A stretch of DNA of 64,000 nt from Phoma sp. XZ068 (taxonomy: Eukaryota > Ascomycota > Dothideomycetes > Pleosporales > Didymellaceae), in contig RBKR01000011.1 in the NCBI GenBank assembly GCA_004835665.1, positions 930,001-994,000 on the forward strand, read 5' to 3'. Shown here in pieces: positions 31,855 to 45,142 of the stretch. The position numbers and the translations under genes are program-made. The notes beneath the pieces were generated by a model. It saw nothing but the letters and a program-made list of their open reading frames with translations. It was not told where the DNA came from and did no database searches. Position 1 is the stretch's first letter. Every line of letters begins with the position of its first letter.

Positions 31855-34800
31855 TGTGAGGCTATTGGGAGTTGAGATATTGGGAGTGAAGCTGGACGTG
31901 TGTGATCGCTCGAGGCTACTTGTGCTGTGTACCTTCGGAAGCTGCGTTGCCAGCAAGCGACGACTGTCGCTGCCTTATATGGCCAACCTCCTAGCTACCA
32001 AGTTCTCATAATCATGAGATCACACCCCTCAACAGGTACATTGTCACACCTACAAGTAAGGAAAGTACGGTTGCCGGTCACGACCCCCTGCCTGTATCAC
32101 ACCATTCACTCGCGATGATTTCACAACCCCTCTTGCACTCCCCGCACTTTCCAGCAAATCAGAGTCCATGTGCGAACTTGTTTTCGATATCAAAGTTTAT
32201 GGTGAGTGTTCATGTGTTCCGTTTCGGCTTCTTCCGGCTGCCATGGCGTTCGGGGAAAGGTGCAAGGATCCCAGAGCGATCTGAGCCACACGTTTGCTTC
32301 TGATGGCAGGAGCGCACGGTGCACCATATGGCCTTGGCATCGAATTCGCGTCGAAGTTGCTGGCACCATCGCTGAAGCGAGAAGACGTTGTGAGCTGTTG
32401 ACGGGTGTGGCGTCACTCGATGGCCTAAGGCGTTGCAATTGTAGGGCTTCCATAATCGTTCGAGGTGGCTGCATAACGCTCAGTCATGGCTCTAGGGAAA
32501 GCTGCGGCACAGTCTGTGGCGAGTTGACGCACTGGAGCTGTTTCGTTTGCGTGTACTTCCGCAAATGTCATCATGTGAGGCCAGGACGCCAGTGCAGTCC
32601 GTGATCATTCATCAGTTCTGTAATCATTGGCGTACTCGTTGACTAAGCCGAGTGACAGTGATGCAGGTTATGGCATCACTACTTCCAACTCTTTGGTTTG
32701 CTTCCTCAGCAAAATAAGAATCAACGGCCAAGTCATATACACCTAGTTGCAAGCTTAGTTAGTGTTCTTGGATGAGGTGATACGTCGATATGGACCTCCG
32801 CGGATGGCAACATATTCGAAAAGTTAGCGTGCTCCAGCCCTACCGGAGACGTCGAGGCTGAAGCTCCTTCGGCCCATTACGAGCGGAAGGCACTAGACCC
32901 TGGTCAGCCAACAGACAACGTGTGCGCCATTTCCCGTCCCTGCCGGATCTCACTTAGTCTTAGTTTGTGGAAGTGTGCGGAAGTTTGCATCGCAAAGGGC
33001 GATGTTCACGCCTTGGATAATTCCCTCATGACGTCAGCTGCATTGTGTTTCAGACGTCAATCAACCTCACAACAGCACCTAGAGTGCATTTTAAGGCTTC
33101 CGATGGGGCTGCCAACGACTCGTTGCATGTTGCAGTCAGCACGCTGGTCAAACGCAGGGGCCATTTGCACAGGAACAGGCAACCCATCACTTGACTAGCG
33201 TGCGGATATATGGTCCTTAAACTGTGGACAGTGTTGCTTGCTACGATCTTGAACTGTGCTTTACCGCAAAGGTGAAGTGAAGATGTTGTGAATTAACGGT
33301 ATCACTGTACTGGATCTCGACATGAAGAAGGGTCATGGGTGGTGTGAAGCTACCACCTCAAGGTACCTGTCCACTCGTTAGCACATGCTGGCCTGGAATG
33401 GTGTATCAACTAAAGCAGCTAACGAAATCCATCAGGTAAGTTGAGAAGATATGGAATTGCTGGTGTCTGAAAGCATTGTTCCTGCAACTCTATGCTCACA
33501 GAAGTGCGCACCGAGGAGGAACTAATATGGCCCCAGCTTGCTCATCATGGAAAAGTGGAGAAGAGGGGACGAACTTACTGAGCGTGCGACACCCGGCGCA
33601 AGAGGGTACTGTATCCGATAATTCCTCGCAGACCTGAACTGCAATAGGAAGGAGAGATATCAGCACAAGCGAGCCTTTCTCGTAGTTTATGACCTGAGTT
33701 GGTGATTCGTTCTGCCGAATGGAGGCTCTACCTTGGTGTACAATTCCCTGTAAGCGACCTAGAGAATGTGCCTTTTCTATTTGGGAATAGAGGCCGATGA
33801 AGGCTGATGACTTCCAAGATTATTAGATGAATATGCGAGCCTATGGGACGACAAGGCATCCAGCGTGTTGGGATGATGCATGCGATCTAGTGCCGGAGCA
33901 GTTGTGTGGTGGACGAACGAATGAAGGTGAAGAAGAGAATCTCATAAAGTGGCTGTAGAAAGGAGGCGCAAGCTACGGCGCAGCCGATGCGCAGATCTTC
34001 TAGGACCTGGCATTATTGCTCATGCAGGAGTCAGGACCTGGACCGGATGATCGGTGCGTTCAATACTTCAGGGGTTGTGAACGGTGTGTCGAAATAAAAT
34101 TCGACGGCTCGCAGCGTCTTCGATGGCGTGCGAAATGGTTACTGCATTCGGCTGACGTGTGGGCGGCTGTGGAGACATTCTGCTGGAGACTGACCGGAGG
34201 AAAAAGGTTCATACACGTGCTTCAACCCTGATCGCTCTCCGCACGCTGATCCCACCGGACTGGCCATGAGCGGCGGAGGGGATTACCGTTAGCGAATCGA
34301 ACCCTTCGAAGCGGGAGCTTATAGGGTTGCTCGCCGACGTCGACCGCCCGGCGCTGAAGTCGCGGGTTGCTGGTGTCAGATAGACGAGATGGCGTCGCAG
34401 CTCGCGTTGTTGGCAAACGGGCAGAAGCCAACCTGAATGTGAGACCGAGAAAGGACCGCCAGCTTACCTCGTAATAGCAAGTGGGTGGCCGCCAAATTTT
34501 AGGCAAGGCCAGCAAGTATCGCGAAGATGACGCGCCGAAGGATTGTGCAGGAGCAGGAACTGGAATTGCGAAGCGAGGCGGGCAGCGAAGTTCGGTTGGG
34601 CCAGGTTGAGACTTGAGGCGTAGTTTTCCAGAGGGGTGGGCCGGCCGAGCCAGTTCCCGTGGCTCCTGCTTTTACGGAATCTCCCCCGGCGCTCGGATGA
34701 ATCATGTTAGAGTTTTGGGCCCGGGACTCTCCCTCGTGCTCATTACCTACGCGTCGGGATCAGCATGGCTGCTCGAGTAATGGTCATAGGTATCAGGTTA

Positions 34801-35963
34801 TCTCGTACGCGCGAGTTGCTCGTTCTCGCACATCTGAGGTAGCCTATTGCTCATTTCAGTAGAACCTCCGCGTGCGTTCTGCGCGTGGTTTTTTTCACCG
34901 GTGAGAAATCCGGCAACTTGACCCAGCGAGTCGTTGAATTTGTGCCAATGATGTATTGTCTCGAGTGCTGATGTGCAAACTGTCCGAGTACATGGCTTGT
35001 TCCCGGACGTTGGACATGACGCGTGGCAATGACACATGCAAACAACAGTAACGTCCGACTCGTGGCTGGTTAATGTACAATTTGCTGCGGCCACGGTAGT
35101 GGTCAGGCGGAGGTGAGGATCTGCAAGCCTGTTCGCGTGCGGGTTGCAGATCGCTCGTCGAATCAGAATGATGTAAATTCGACATGGCTGTGTTAAGCAG
35201 ACTTTGATAATGGATATTATATACTTTGAAAACAATATTCATACACCGAAAGGTGGGATGCTTCGCCAAATTTTGCAGGTATGGAGTCCACTACAGAATG
35301 AGAAGATGCGCGACCCTACCAAGAAGGGTAATCACGCAAACCGCCATGAATTTTGAAAAGGCCTCGCGGAGATGCGCAAACGCTGAGATATTCGTCTTGA
35401 GCATGGCGAGGCAAAAATCGCTACCCAAAATGAGATGGTGAAATGCGTAGGAAAGGTGGTGTTCGCTCGAAGCTCAACCTCGTCTCAAGTCGTTCAAATG
35501 TCGTTGCGGTAAAATCAAGGTATCATACTCCCAAGCATGACCAAACGCCGAATACGATGTGGTTGCCGAAGAACTCCAAATTTTTTTCCGTCGCAAATAG
35601 CGCCGCCAGGACAAAGTGATTAGTGCTCGAGCATATACTCGATCCAGTGTTGAACAACGTGGAATGTGCAGTAGAATTCCATCCTGGCCATTCGTGCGAC
35701 CCACCCATAGTGTGGCCTCGGCGTACTTGGGGATAACGATACGCTCTCGAAACGTGGAAAGTCCATAGAGCCGGGGCGACTGTCGAAGGTCGCAGGCCGG
35801 TCTTTCGAAAGCCTTTCGTGGACCCAAACAACAAGCGGAGGAATGCAACCGAAGTCCGGGTTGTCCAACGTGCCAGCCAGAGCGGTGTCATGGCAGGCGA
35901 ACACGGCCAAAAATAGCAACAGCATTTATGGCATTACAAGCGCAATGTTGGCATGTCACGATG
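31855..35963. other. 4.1-kb gene-poor tract, right part downstream of laeA
   Basis: No frame longer than about 135 codons, and none with recognisable motifs or splice-consistent continuation. The first 250 bp are the MARVEL promoter and the last few hundred bp are the 3' side of laeA. I see no transposon ends, tRNA or long repeats. Decayed sequence or regulatory/non-coding transcripts are possible. Confidence 0.5.
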
Positions 35964-37393
35964 CTACTGCTGAGGTCGACGGGCGGTCCAGATATGACTG
36001 TGGAGCAAGGGGTCAGTATTGGTTTGGTGACTTCAATGAATTGGTACAACGGCAAACAATAACTAGGTGACTTACATGTTGTTGTACGCATGAATTTTGC
36101 GATTGCAAATCTCCTTGCGGACACCCTCCAGTAGTGGTTTGACGTGTGCGTTGAGATCCCACTGGTAAACTCGTGTGAGAGGGGCAAATGAAAGTGCGTC
36201 CAGTCCCTCGGTGATGCCCAGATTGTACCACCTGCCAATGTCTTTCTGATGTGGGTCATTGGGCCATGAGTTGTAAGGAACGCGGATGACGGTTTCCTGG
36301 ATATCAATGAAGCCGGCTGCTTGCAGGTTTTGGCGGGTTCGGTGGTCGTATGCAATGGGGCGTGAAACTCGCCATGTTGCGTCTGCGAGGTAGCCGTACC
36401 ATTGGACGAGCTTGCCCTTGGGATCCAGTGTGCCATCGTCACAACGCGGCTGCATATCAATTTCAACATGCTCTATCCAACCGCTGCCCGGCTTAAGATG
36501 GCTGCAAATTCATTAGTCCCAAAATTGCACGCACAAGGGGGTCTGCGTACGAGAAGACTTTCTGATACAGCTCTGGCCAGCTTGTGACGCTGCCGCAGGC
36601 CAGTCGCAGGTGGATCAGGTCCCAGGAGTCCTCGCCTAGCGACCACGGGCTCTCGTAGTCGCGTGGTACACGGAAACGCAAATTCGGGGGGATTCTGCAT
36701 GGGCGCAGAGTTAGTGCATGTGCCGGCAGACCGGTGCAAGGGTGGGCACATACCTTTCCGGCTGGATGTTGACCAGATCTAAGCCCAAAACCTGCGCAGT
36801 TCTCGTCAGCTGTCTGTCTCACGCCGCAATGCAGCACCACGGGCCAGCGCACCTCGGCGTTCAAGAATTTGCTGCACACATGGTTAGCCTCGCATACCAC
36901 ACACCGCACGTCGCGGGGGCCAACTTACTCGGCCATGTCTATCGCCCAGATGCCTGTGCCTGTGCCTAGGTCGAGAATGCGAGTTTCTCCGTGCTGTGGC
37001 ACCGGCGCTTGGTGCAGCATGTCTCTCCGTGCTACGGAGAACAGCTTGTGGTAGATGTCCATGCGGTCCTTTTCTGGCTGCAAGAGTGGTCAGAAGGGGC
37101 TGTTTTTCACGGCATAGAGCGGCGCTGCTCACCTCATCGCACGGATATTGGTAGATGCCTCTCCGGTAGCCATGGTAGTAGCGGCCGTTTTCGAGGTAGT
37201 TGCTGTTATGAGCGGGCACGGGCAGTCTGCAGGCTCGGTCAGTATTTTGCTTTCTGGACTGCTCTGCGCTGCGCTGGTCTGGCCATGCCGCCCGGTGCTG
37301 CAAGCGCGGGCTGCACGGGCGCCAGCGCGGGACGGGCGGTCGCACAGAGCGGGGAGGGCAGTGCACTCACCCATTCGATGCCATTGTGACCAT
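35964..37393 (-). CDS. laeA: LaeA-type putative S-adenosylmethionine methyltransferase
   Basis: Eight exons on the minus strand: 37393-37371, 37226-37133, 37077-36929, 36871-36853, 36791-36754, 36694-36551, 36501-36076 and 35997-35964. They total 927 nt and 308 residues, with every junction in phase. N-terminal signature: NYLENGRYYHGYRRGIYQYP then CDEPEKDRMDIYHKLFSVAR. SAM-binding motif I is ILDLGTGTGIW (DLGTGTG at 75-81). Later marks: AEVLGLDLVNIQPERIPPN, LKPGSGWIEHVEIDMQPR, and the C-terminal NNIHIWTARRP. These fit the LaeA/Lae1 family, the nuclear partner of velvet proteins (VeA/VelB) that controls secondary metabolism and development. The gene is easy to miss because exons of 23, 19, 38 and 34 nt leave no long open frame. 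An alternative in-frame ATG lies at 37384. No biosynthetic cluster lies beside it. Confidence 0.92.
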
Positions 37394-37585
37394 TGGAACG
37401 AAGTTGAGCAGCAAACAGGCCTCGTGGGCGGGCAGCGTCGACTAATAAACCGCCTCGTCAGCCGGGCAGGGGTCGGGTGCGGTGCGCGAGGCTTCGCTGG
37501 TCATAAGACGGCGAGCGCAGTTGCGGGCTGGGGCTCGTTGCGGCGGCGGGCGGCAGATTCAGGGCGTCTGGCGGTATGGGAACAA

Positions 37586-37612
37586 CAGCAGCAGCAGCAG
37601 CAGCAGCAGCAG
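37586..37612. repeat. (CAG)9 microsatellite upstream of laeA
   Basis: Nine uninterrupted CAG units on the + strand, i.e. CTG units on the laeA sense strand, about 190 bp 5' of the laeA ATG. It lies in the presumed promoter or leader. Confidence 0.95.
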
Positions 37613-38136
37613 ACGAGGGCGACGTGCTCGGTGCTGGGCGGGCGGGCGCTGCGTGTGCGGGCGATGCTGCGTGCGAGTGGTGTCGGTCTTATTAGTCGAG
37701 ACGGCCTGCTGGGATCGTGGAGCACTGGGGGCAAGGCAGGCAGGACGGCCGGGATTCACTCAGTCACCAAGGCAGGAGCGATGCGGGAGGGTTATTTAAG
37801 ACAGCACCCGCAGACCCCTGCAACAACACCCTCCAAGCGTCCCTACGCAGGCGCTGGGCTGCTGCTCGTCCACAGCTGCGTCCCCGAGCAGAGGCAGCCC
37901 GAGGCGGCTGGATCCACTTGCTGGTGCTTCTGGGAACCGCCCGCGCATTAAGCCATTAACAGCACCACTATTAATTTGCAACCCCGGTCCCTGCCAGCTG
38001 CGACAGCAAGAGCCCGCCTGTGAGTTCGGAGCGTCGCCGAGACGGGCCTAGTGCTGGTCCCACTATCCATCCTGTCGGTTCTGCGAATAGCCAGTTCGGC
38101 GGATCCCCCCAGCCGTCCTTGTATGCCTCACCCACA

Positions 38137-38180
38137 GCTCCCTGCCCGCTCCCTGCCCGCTTCCTGCCCGCTCCCTGCCC
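38137..38180. repeat. 11-bp x4 minisatellite
   Basis: Four copies of GCTCCCTGCCC (the third with one T change) in a row, about 750 bp upstream of the laeA start. Confidence 0.92.
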
Positions 38181-39112
38181 GCAACCAGAGCCATGCCCTG
38201 GAACCGCTCCGCTGCACCACGGCACCACGCTGCTCCAGCGTCTCGCAGCCGCCCTGAGGAATGCGAGCCCCAGCCGCCGCTCGCCTGCCTCATGCTGCCA
38301 CTGTTGCCACGCTGCCATGCTGCATTGCTGCACTGCCTCATGCTCCTGCGCTCTGTGCCCTCACCGCTCAGCACACACGAAAAATAGAGTGCAGCGTCAT
38401 GCGCGTGGATGCTGCCACTTCTGCTCTGGTCGCTGGTGGCTGACGACGAGCACTCCTTTCGCCGGCGCCGAACTGTGGTCCATCCGCCCAATCGCCGCCG
38501 GCTGCCTGGGTCAGCTAGACCAAGCCCTGCCCACCTTTGCAGTGCCTGCTGGCCACACATTTTGCCGGCCCAGCGCCGTTTGACACTGGCATGCCATGTC
38601 TCGTCGCAGATGAAACCGTGACAAACGCTGCAACCTTAGCAGCCCAGGGGGCGATGGAACTGCTCCTTCGGCAGTTATGCCAGGGTCGAGCGTCCCTCGG
38701 CATGCGCGACGTTTTTGCACCGTAGCCCGTCGTCAGAGTTTGGGCCTGAATCCGACACTGTGGTGTCAATCTCCGCCCTTACCCAGCACATTTCTCAGTC
38801 GTCCCATTGCTGACGCGAGACGCCTGTTCTGGTCAGCGTCAGCTGCAAGCCTGTGTAGGAACAATCATGACCCAGAACCGTGTCATGAGGCGCACAGATG
38901 GTAAGCCTGTCTTCGGCCTCCTGCATCTGCCGTTGCTTGGGAACCGGCAACGCTGAGAATTTTATGAACGCTGTGCCAGAGATAATGCATTAACGAGGGC
39001 ACGACCGAATTGTGTCTTCGCAATACTATTGCTTCCGACTTGCATCACTTGGGGCACGGTCGCTGCAGCATCAGTGCACCTTTCCTCGCTTTCCGTGCCG
39101 GCCCGCTGGCGG

Positions 39113-39141
39113 TACCGCGAGACCGCGAGACCGCGAGAGCG
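39113..39141. repeat. Short CCGCGAGA repeats
   Basis: Three consecutive 8-bp units of the CCGCGAGA type in the gene-poor tract. Confidence 0.8.
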
Positions 39142-42100
39142 CAACAAGGGGTTGGGCGGGAAGTCTGTGGGGTCGCAACTTGGTATAGGAGTGCAAAGAT
39201 GTGACAGAGAATGTTGCCCATAAAGTGTGCTCTGTGGGCGATTTATCGCAGCCCCAATCTCGCGAGCTTTCTGCGATATCGTTGGAAGCTAGGCAATAGA
39301 TGATCAAAAGCAAGCCGCCTTCGTCGCTTGCATGCAATGATGGAACTCTGGCACAGTCACAGCTTCTGCTGCGTAAGGAGTGCCTGCATGCAGTATGCTG
39401 GGTCACCCATGACATGATTCGTATGGCTTCTGTACACGAGCGGAAGTTGAGCCAGGCAGACGGTCGAGTTGGGCTGGCATGGCGTTCGTAATCCCAGCAG
39501 ATGGTCATGGGAGGGGGGCACATTGTATGTCGCGAGTCGTCAATTCCCAGAAATCTGGTCGTCAGTCTGGGATCACGCAGCCGGAGCATGCGTTAGCTGC
39601 CGCCTTCCCCTCAATGCCAACAAGAAACCTTCGCGATGATTGGCAAGAGATATGCGTGCGCATGGATTACCACACTCGTCCTGCAGGTGCCGTGCCAATC
39701 AGGCCAGCACGAGCAGGCTGCAAGCTGGTCGAACCGCCCCTAACACCTTGAGAGTTAAAACGGTCCAATCGAGAGCTGTTCGCGACGGTTTTAGACGCAC
39801 GGTGGAGTGCTTCAGAAGCTGTCAACGGAAGCAGAGCTGTCTCTCGAGACGAACAACGGTGTGTTTCGTTTTCTGGGCCTGTCCTGCAACATGTGGTGGA
39901 GCGGCAACCGAGGAATCGGAGATGATAAGGTTCTGTTTGAGCAAGACCTGCGCTAGACAGCGGCGTGTCTGGGTAGGATTTTGTGGATTTGGGTGCTGGG
40001 ATTGCCGGTGCAAAGCCACAATGCTGGGTAGCACCGAAACCGCGGAAGCAGTCGTGGCCCACGCCGGTCTTCTTATGTGCAAATTAGAGAAGCTGGTCGG
40101 TAGCACTCACCCTTTGGAAAAATCCGGATTAAGGCTGGCTGCGAGGCCTAGCTTCCAGGCTACATGAGTGTCAGTCTGATAGTGTTGAACGAACAAAGAC
40201 AGAAGGTGAAACACAGACAGCCGCTAGCTAGCCGAACCGGCTTGCCGGATCCCACGACTCCCAGTTTGGAGAGGTGTGTTTTGCCGAAGCGGCTTTTCCT
40301 TTCCGCACACTGTCCGCACAGCAACAGCGATGAGCGCGTGATTTTGTGCCGACCAAACTACAAGTCTAGATCGCGTCTACGTTGATGTGGGGATTTACAG
40401 GGTTTTTCACAGTCATGATGTAAGAGAGGCGTGTTTCCAAGTGGAGAAAGCTTCCAGGGTTAACACACAAACAGGCTACGGTGCACGCGAACGTGCAACG
40501 AGACTGCATAAACCCTTGTGCAAACCACATCTCTGAGACACAAGATTGTGATGGTGCGATTGAGCCTGGTATATTTGATTCTTAGTGCCGGCACAACGAA
40601 TCTACGCTGGCTATATCCTAAGTCCTTAAGGACGAGGGATAGCTTAGCCTGCACAACTTCTTGGATTCTACACTGGGTTGGGCGATCTAACTCCACCCAC
40701 ATGATGGGGTCCGCCCCTTCGTTAGACGGGACGAGAAGTGGTCGTGAAGAAGTCTTGGAACTTTGAACTGTTCCCAGTTATTGCCGGTATGACCAGCGCA
40801 GTTACACTTGCGCGAAACTATACAGGAACGCACATCTGTCAACTGACGCAAAATCCAGACTCTCAAAGCTACCTCGAAACGGGGACATTGGTCTCTGAAT
40901 TGGCTGAAAAGGGTCGAATAACTATTCAAAATGGCGGTGTAAATGTTTACGTGGACCAAACAGAGTCAAAGCGTCTGCAGTCAGCCTCCAAATGTAAGGC
41001 TGCCGCTATAACGATCGTCATACCGATGCACAACACGACACATTACTCAACCAGACCCTCTAAAATAACAGTGGCGTACGGCACAGCTCTTTAGGCTCGT
41101 CCTCAATTCCGTCGTTCCGGAGACCATTAACAAGCCATTGAGCACGTCCAGCCGCTATCAACAACTGCAAGCCACCTCGTCCACGGCTTCCTGCGAAGTT
41201 CAGCATCCTGTACTCGGCCATAAGACTTATATCTTGTTCCTGGAATCCAGTAAGATGGGTGCCGTACTGTTTCCGTCGGCCTCCCGATCCTGAGTCGGTC
41301 GCAGTACCTGTTTTTGCATTACTACGACCACAGTCGAGGACCTGCGGTGCGACATGCAGTTGCTCCAAGTGCCTAGAAGCTTGGACATCTGCATATACTA
41401 CGATCGGATTATGCAGTACTAACTCAATCTTAACTTTTCGTGCACACCGAATCGGCACACCCTAAGCGCGGCGGTGGTAGCTCGATGCTGCTCTTCTCCT
41501 ATACGTTCAGCAATGCCAATGTGCTAACAATCTCTCTAGGCGTTGACACCGGCGTGTCATGACAATCTCCAGCACGCCGCGACCCAGTGTAACAGGACCC
41601 ACGTTCAATACTCCCCCTTGATAAGAACATACCACAGCATGTGTCGTGCTGCTACGCTTGGCGGATACATTATTCAGTTATCTAAGGCTAACATAAATCA
41701 GCTCAGCTGCATGCTACAAAGCCCCACATCCACTTGAGATCCATCTAATGCAAGCCATAGCCAGCACTATGATCAAGCCAGCACCAAGCGTCCCACATCG
41801 TGGGAAGCATCCCGTCCTTGCACAAGCACAACCTTCTAGACGAACGAAGAGTTTCTGACATCCTCGACCTGGTCTGACCATTCCACACTTGTCATACGAA
41901 TAGTAAAAGAGGTGTGTACGTTCCAGTACGTACGCCAGAAGGCACTGCACAACACAAAATACTACTCCCTGTTGTAAACCTCCTACGTCTCAAAGGCTAT
42001 CGAAGTCGCACATATAACTAACAGTAACTCCGCTGTCCGGAAGCTACACATCTTACCGACCCACGTTCGACTCATGGGCTGCTGCAATAAGGTAATACTC

Positions 42101-45100
42101 GCCTACCCATTGCCTGGACTGTGAGCAAGACGCAATGCTGACAAATTTCGGCTCCAGGTCGAATGCGGGCACATGCAGCCGTCGGTTGTAACAATCGTAA
42201 AGATGTAAGGTTGGTTTGTGAGCCCAGGTCCTTCCTCCGGCACCAACCAAGGATGGCGTATGTTGGTTCGCATCACGGCAACTTAGACTTTCCGCTGCGG
42301 CCGTGATACGAACTACGGCAGAGTCAGAGGCAGATGCACTGTCAATTTTATTCGTCGCTGTCAGGCGCGTGTCCAAGACTGCTAGCTTCGATCTGGGCAA
42401 ATCCCAATACCACGGTTATACCTCGTATGCGTGATTGCTCGCGTGGAAGCTTCGGTGCATATGAGTGGCTCTCAATTGGCGTGTAGGTAGATCTTCGGAT
42501 CACCTTCTTTCTCCAGTCCTTAGTGATTACTATCGCACCACCATCACATACCTAGCTCTCCTCACCGGACTGTTAGACCATTGTGCCCAAGGGAGTGACA
42601 TCCACGCTACACTTACAAATCTTGGCTCTCTTTCTCTTATTTGATGACTCGATAATTATCTCCGTTGATCAACATCTCATGGAATTCTTTTAAGTCCGGT
42701 GCCAGCACGTTTTGAACCGCGGTCGAATTTATTACACTAGAACAACAAGCACCGGAACTTCAGTTCGCGGTTCCATAGTGCAGTGCATGCCCAGCCGAGG
42801 CACCGTCTACCATAACCGCCATACCAATACCAAACTCGGAATTGTCGCTCGCCGCTGTGAAGTCTCTGACATAGCTCGGCCTAAAACTGTATCCAACACA
42901 CATTGTGAGCGAGAGGAAGTCTAGGAAGTACCGCTAACTGTGCGCATCCCAGATGAGGTCTTTGATCTAAACATACCCATCCCGGCTGGCGCACAGCACG
43001 ATAATGGTGTACGGTAGATTGACACGGGAGAAGCATCCGATGTGTCGGATGCACAGCCTTTGCTACTTCGCTTCTTCAAACCATGGCTTTCGACACCAAC
43101 TGCGTAGAAATTACTGCACGGATCAGTATAGTTGAGAATACGCCAACACTTTGCGTGGCCTCCTCAGTGAGACGCACGTCTTTGCGCCGTAACTCACAAT
43201 TGACACATAGAATATCGCTACAGGTGCTAAGAGTACGGTCCGAGGGCTGAGATATTGAGTTAACACTGGACGGATCGCGCAATAGTTCTCGTCGCCTTTG
43301 CCGAATCTTCCCAGATGAGTGACATAGCGACGCAGCGTGCAACGCCGAGAAAAATGATGCTTCTCTCGAGTCCTGACGACTTGGAAAAATTGTCCATGCC
43401 CAGGCCGACCATAATAGCGGTGCAACAACCCAGTTCAGAGAGGAAGTCGATACCGATTTATCCCTAGAGAATCGTGTGTTATGGAGATTGATACAGTGCA
43501 CGCCGCAGATTCTGCATGCCAGGATCCTACTTATCGATGACATTCCTTCAGCGACGACGAGTCTTTCCCCTCGTTGCAGACTTCTAGTTTCCTTGAGAAT
43601 GTACGTCTTGCAAGAGTACCTTGGAAGAATCCTCGTGGTGCCAGTATGTAGTTTACAGGACCCTCTCGTCTCTTTTCCCCTTCGTATCAATATCTCATCA
43701 TTCTACTCGCTGTTTCCTATGCTCTATTGCGCCTTCCTGCTCTCTCCATCTGGGAGCCAGAGATGTGGATGCGCTATGGTAGGGTCCTTGCTCGCATTCT
43801 TGGCTGATATTGCGCTGGCAGCGAGACTTTGCCTATCATGAACAGTGCCATGATTAGCGACATGGCAGAACTAAAACGCGGGCGGTGAGAAAAGGTAATG
43901 GCACTTTCCAAATTCTATTCATGCACGGGTACCATACTCGGAGATCTGAACGGATGTCGGCACAACAAAGTTTGTAAGAGGAACTGATGGACATCACGAT
44001 AGCGATCTCGGTAGAAACTCCGCGCCACATGGCTGTAGTCCCCGATACTTGGACCGAATATGGATTAAGTAAAGATAGTAGTCGCTTGAAGTGGATCATC
44101 GAAGAGCAAGAACAACTACGCGGCTCTCACGAAGATGCCAGAGAGTGACTGCTTTTACGATACTTACACGGATTCACTACAACCACTGCAATGGTAGTTG
44201 TCCTCAAACCCTCAGGGGCCTATCGTTGTCTCGCGCATGCGACCCCAAACTACGGTTACATATTGCGGAAGGTGGATTTCAAGGTATCGAAGAATAGTTC
44301 TGTGGATATCGCCCCAAGTGTGGCCGTGAGGTTAGAAGCATTGGCATGTACTTAATGCGCTCAACCCCCCAGGGAACGCGTGTCAAACGGGCAGAGCAAA
44401 TTTCAGCCAGCCCACTAGAACGAAAAATGTGGGTCGGAGCACGCCTCACATAAACGAAAGTCATGTCGCAAACAACCTTGGAAAGCAGGATCGGCGCCTG
44501 GCAACTTTGCACTGCGGCAAGACTTGCTGAAGTATAGAGCAGGAGCCGTTATACAGGGGTAAATGACGCTTGCGTCGTGTTGAGCATCCTTATCAATTCC
44601 CTTTTCACGCATTTGGCATCCCCCTGATACCTTCCTCTTCCACCGTGCTAGGCCTCCCGTTCGGGCCGTTCCTCGATGGGCTAGAGCACCCTGTGTCCGG
44701 TAGCGAACATTCGACGCAGGAAGACCTAATTGGAAATCGACAGGGGCTTCACGAAATCAGGCGCTGTGCGCTAAGGCGGGCGAGGCTGGCAGACTGCTTA
44801 GATTTTGATATGGTGTGTGATTCGCCAATGCTGTTCGAGCAATGCCTAAAGATGCCGTGAAAGAGTTGCAGATCTTGAGGAGGAAACATTCATGGTCAAA
44901 AGTTGAAGGGTATCATTAGTCGCTCTTTGCTCTGTTGAAGGCTTCCTGCCATGGCCTTCTGCATCCATTCCGAGGAGATGCATATCCACCTCAGTGTCCA
45001 AACCCTGCCCCATGCACCATGCCACATGTCCACTTTCTGCAGGATCGGTTGCTCCGGACCAGCAGACTATCAATAAGCTGCCCGCGATTCAAGTTTCCCT

Positions 45101-45142
45101 CTTGTTCCAAGACTGCGGGCAGAGCCTTTCCGCTCTGATCGC

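Larger units (their letters stand above)
37394..45142. other. 7.7-kb gene-poor tract upstream of laeA
   Basis: 37394-38650 is G/C-rich and repeat-bearing (separate entries) and probably contains the laeA promoter and leader. From 38650 to 45142 no frame shows domain motifs or credible splicing; the longest frames (172-204 codons) are low in typical residues and overlap others. No rRNA, tRNA or transposase is recognised. Confidence 0.5.

Noticed and set aside
34291..34310. Minus-strand GGTTCGATTC resembling a tRNA T-loop
   Set aside because: The flanking bases do not form the 5-bp T stem, and no acceptor stem or A-box lies at the right distance.
35620..35925. 101-codon minus-strand frame starting MLLLFLAVFACHDTALAG (small secreted protein?)
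   Set aside because: It lies within the expected 3' region of laeA, overlaps two other frames of similar length, and has no conserved Cys pattern.
39640..40167. 175-codon + strand frame
   Set aside because: Irregular composition, no motif and an antisense frame of similar length; looks like chance.
31855..45142. Secondary-metabolite cluster around laeA
   Set aside because: No polyketide synthase, NRPS, terpene cyclase, P450 or cluster-type Zn2Cys6 gene is visible on either side.
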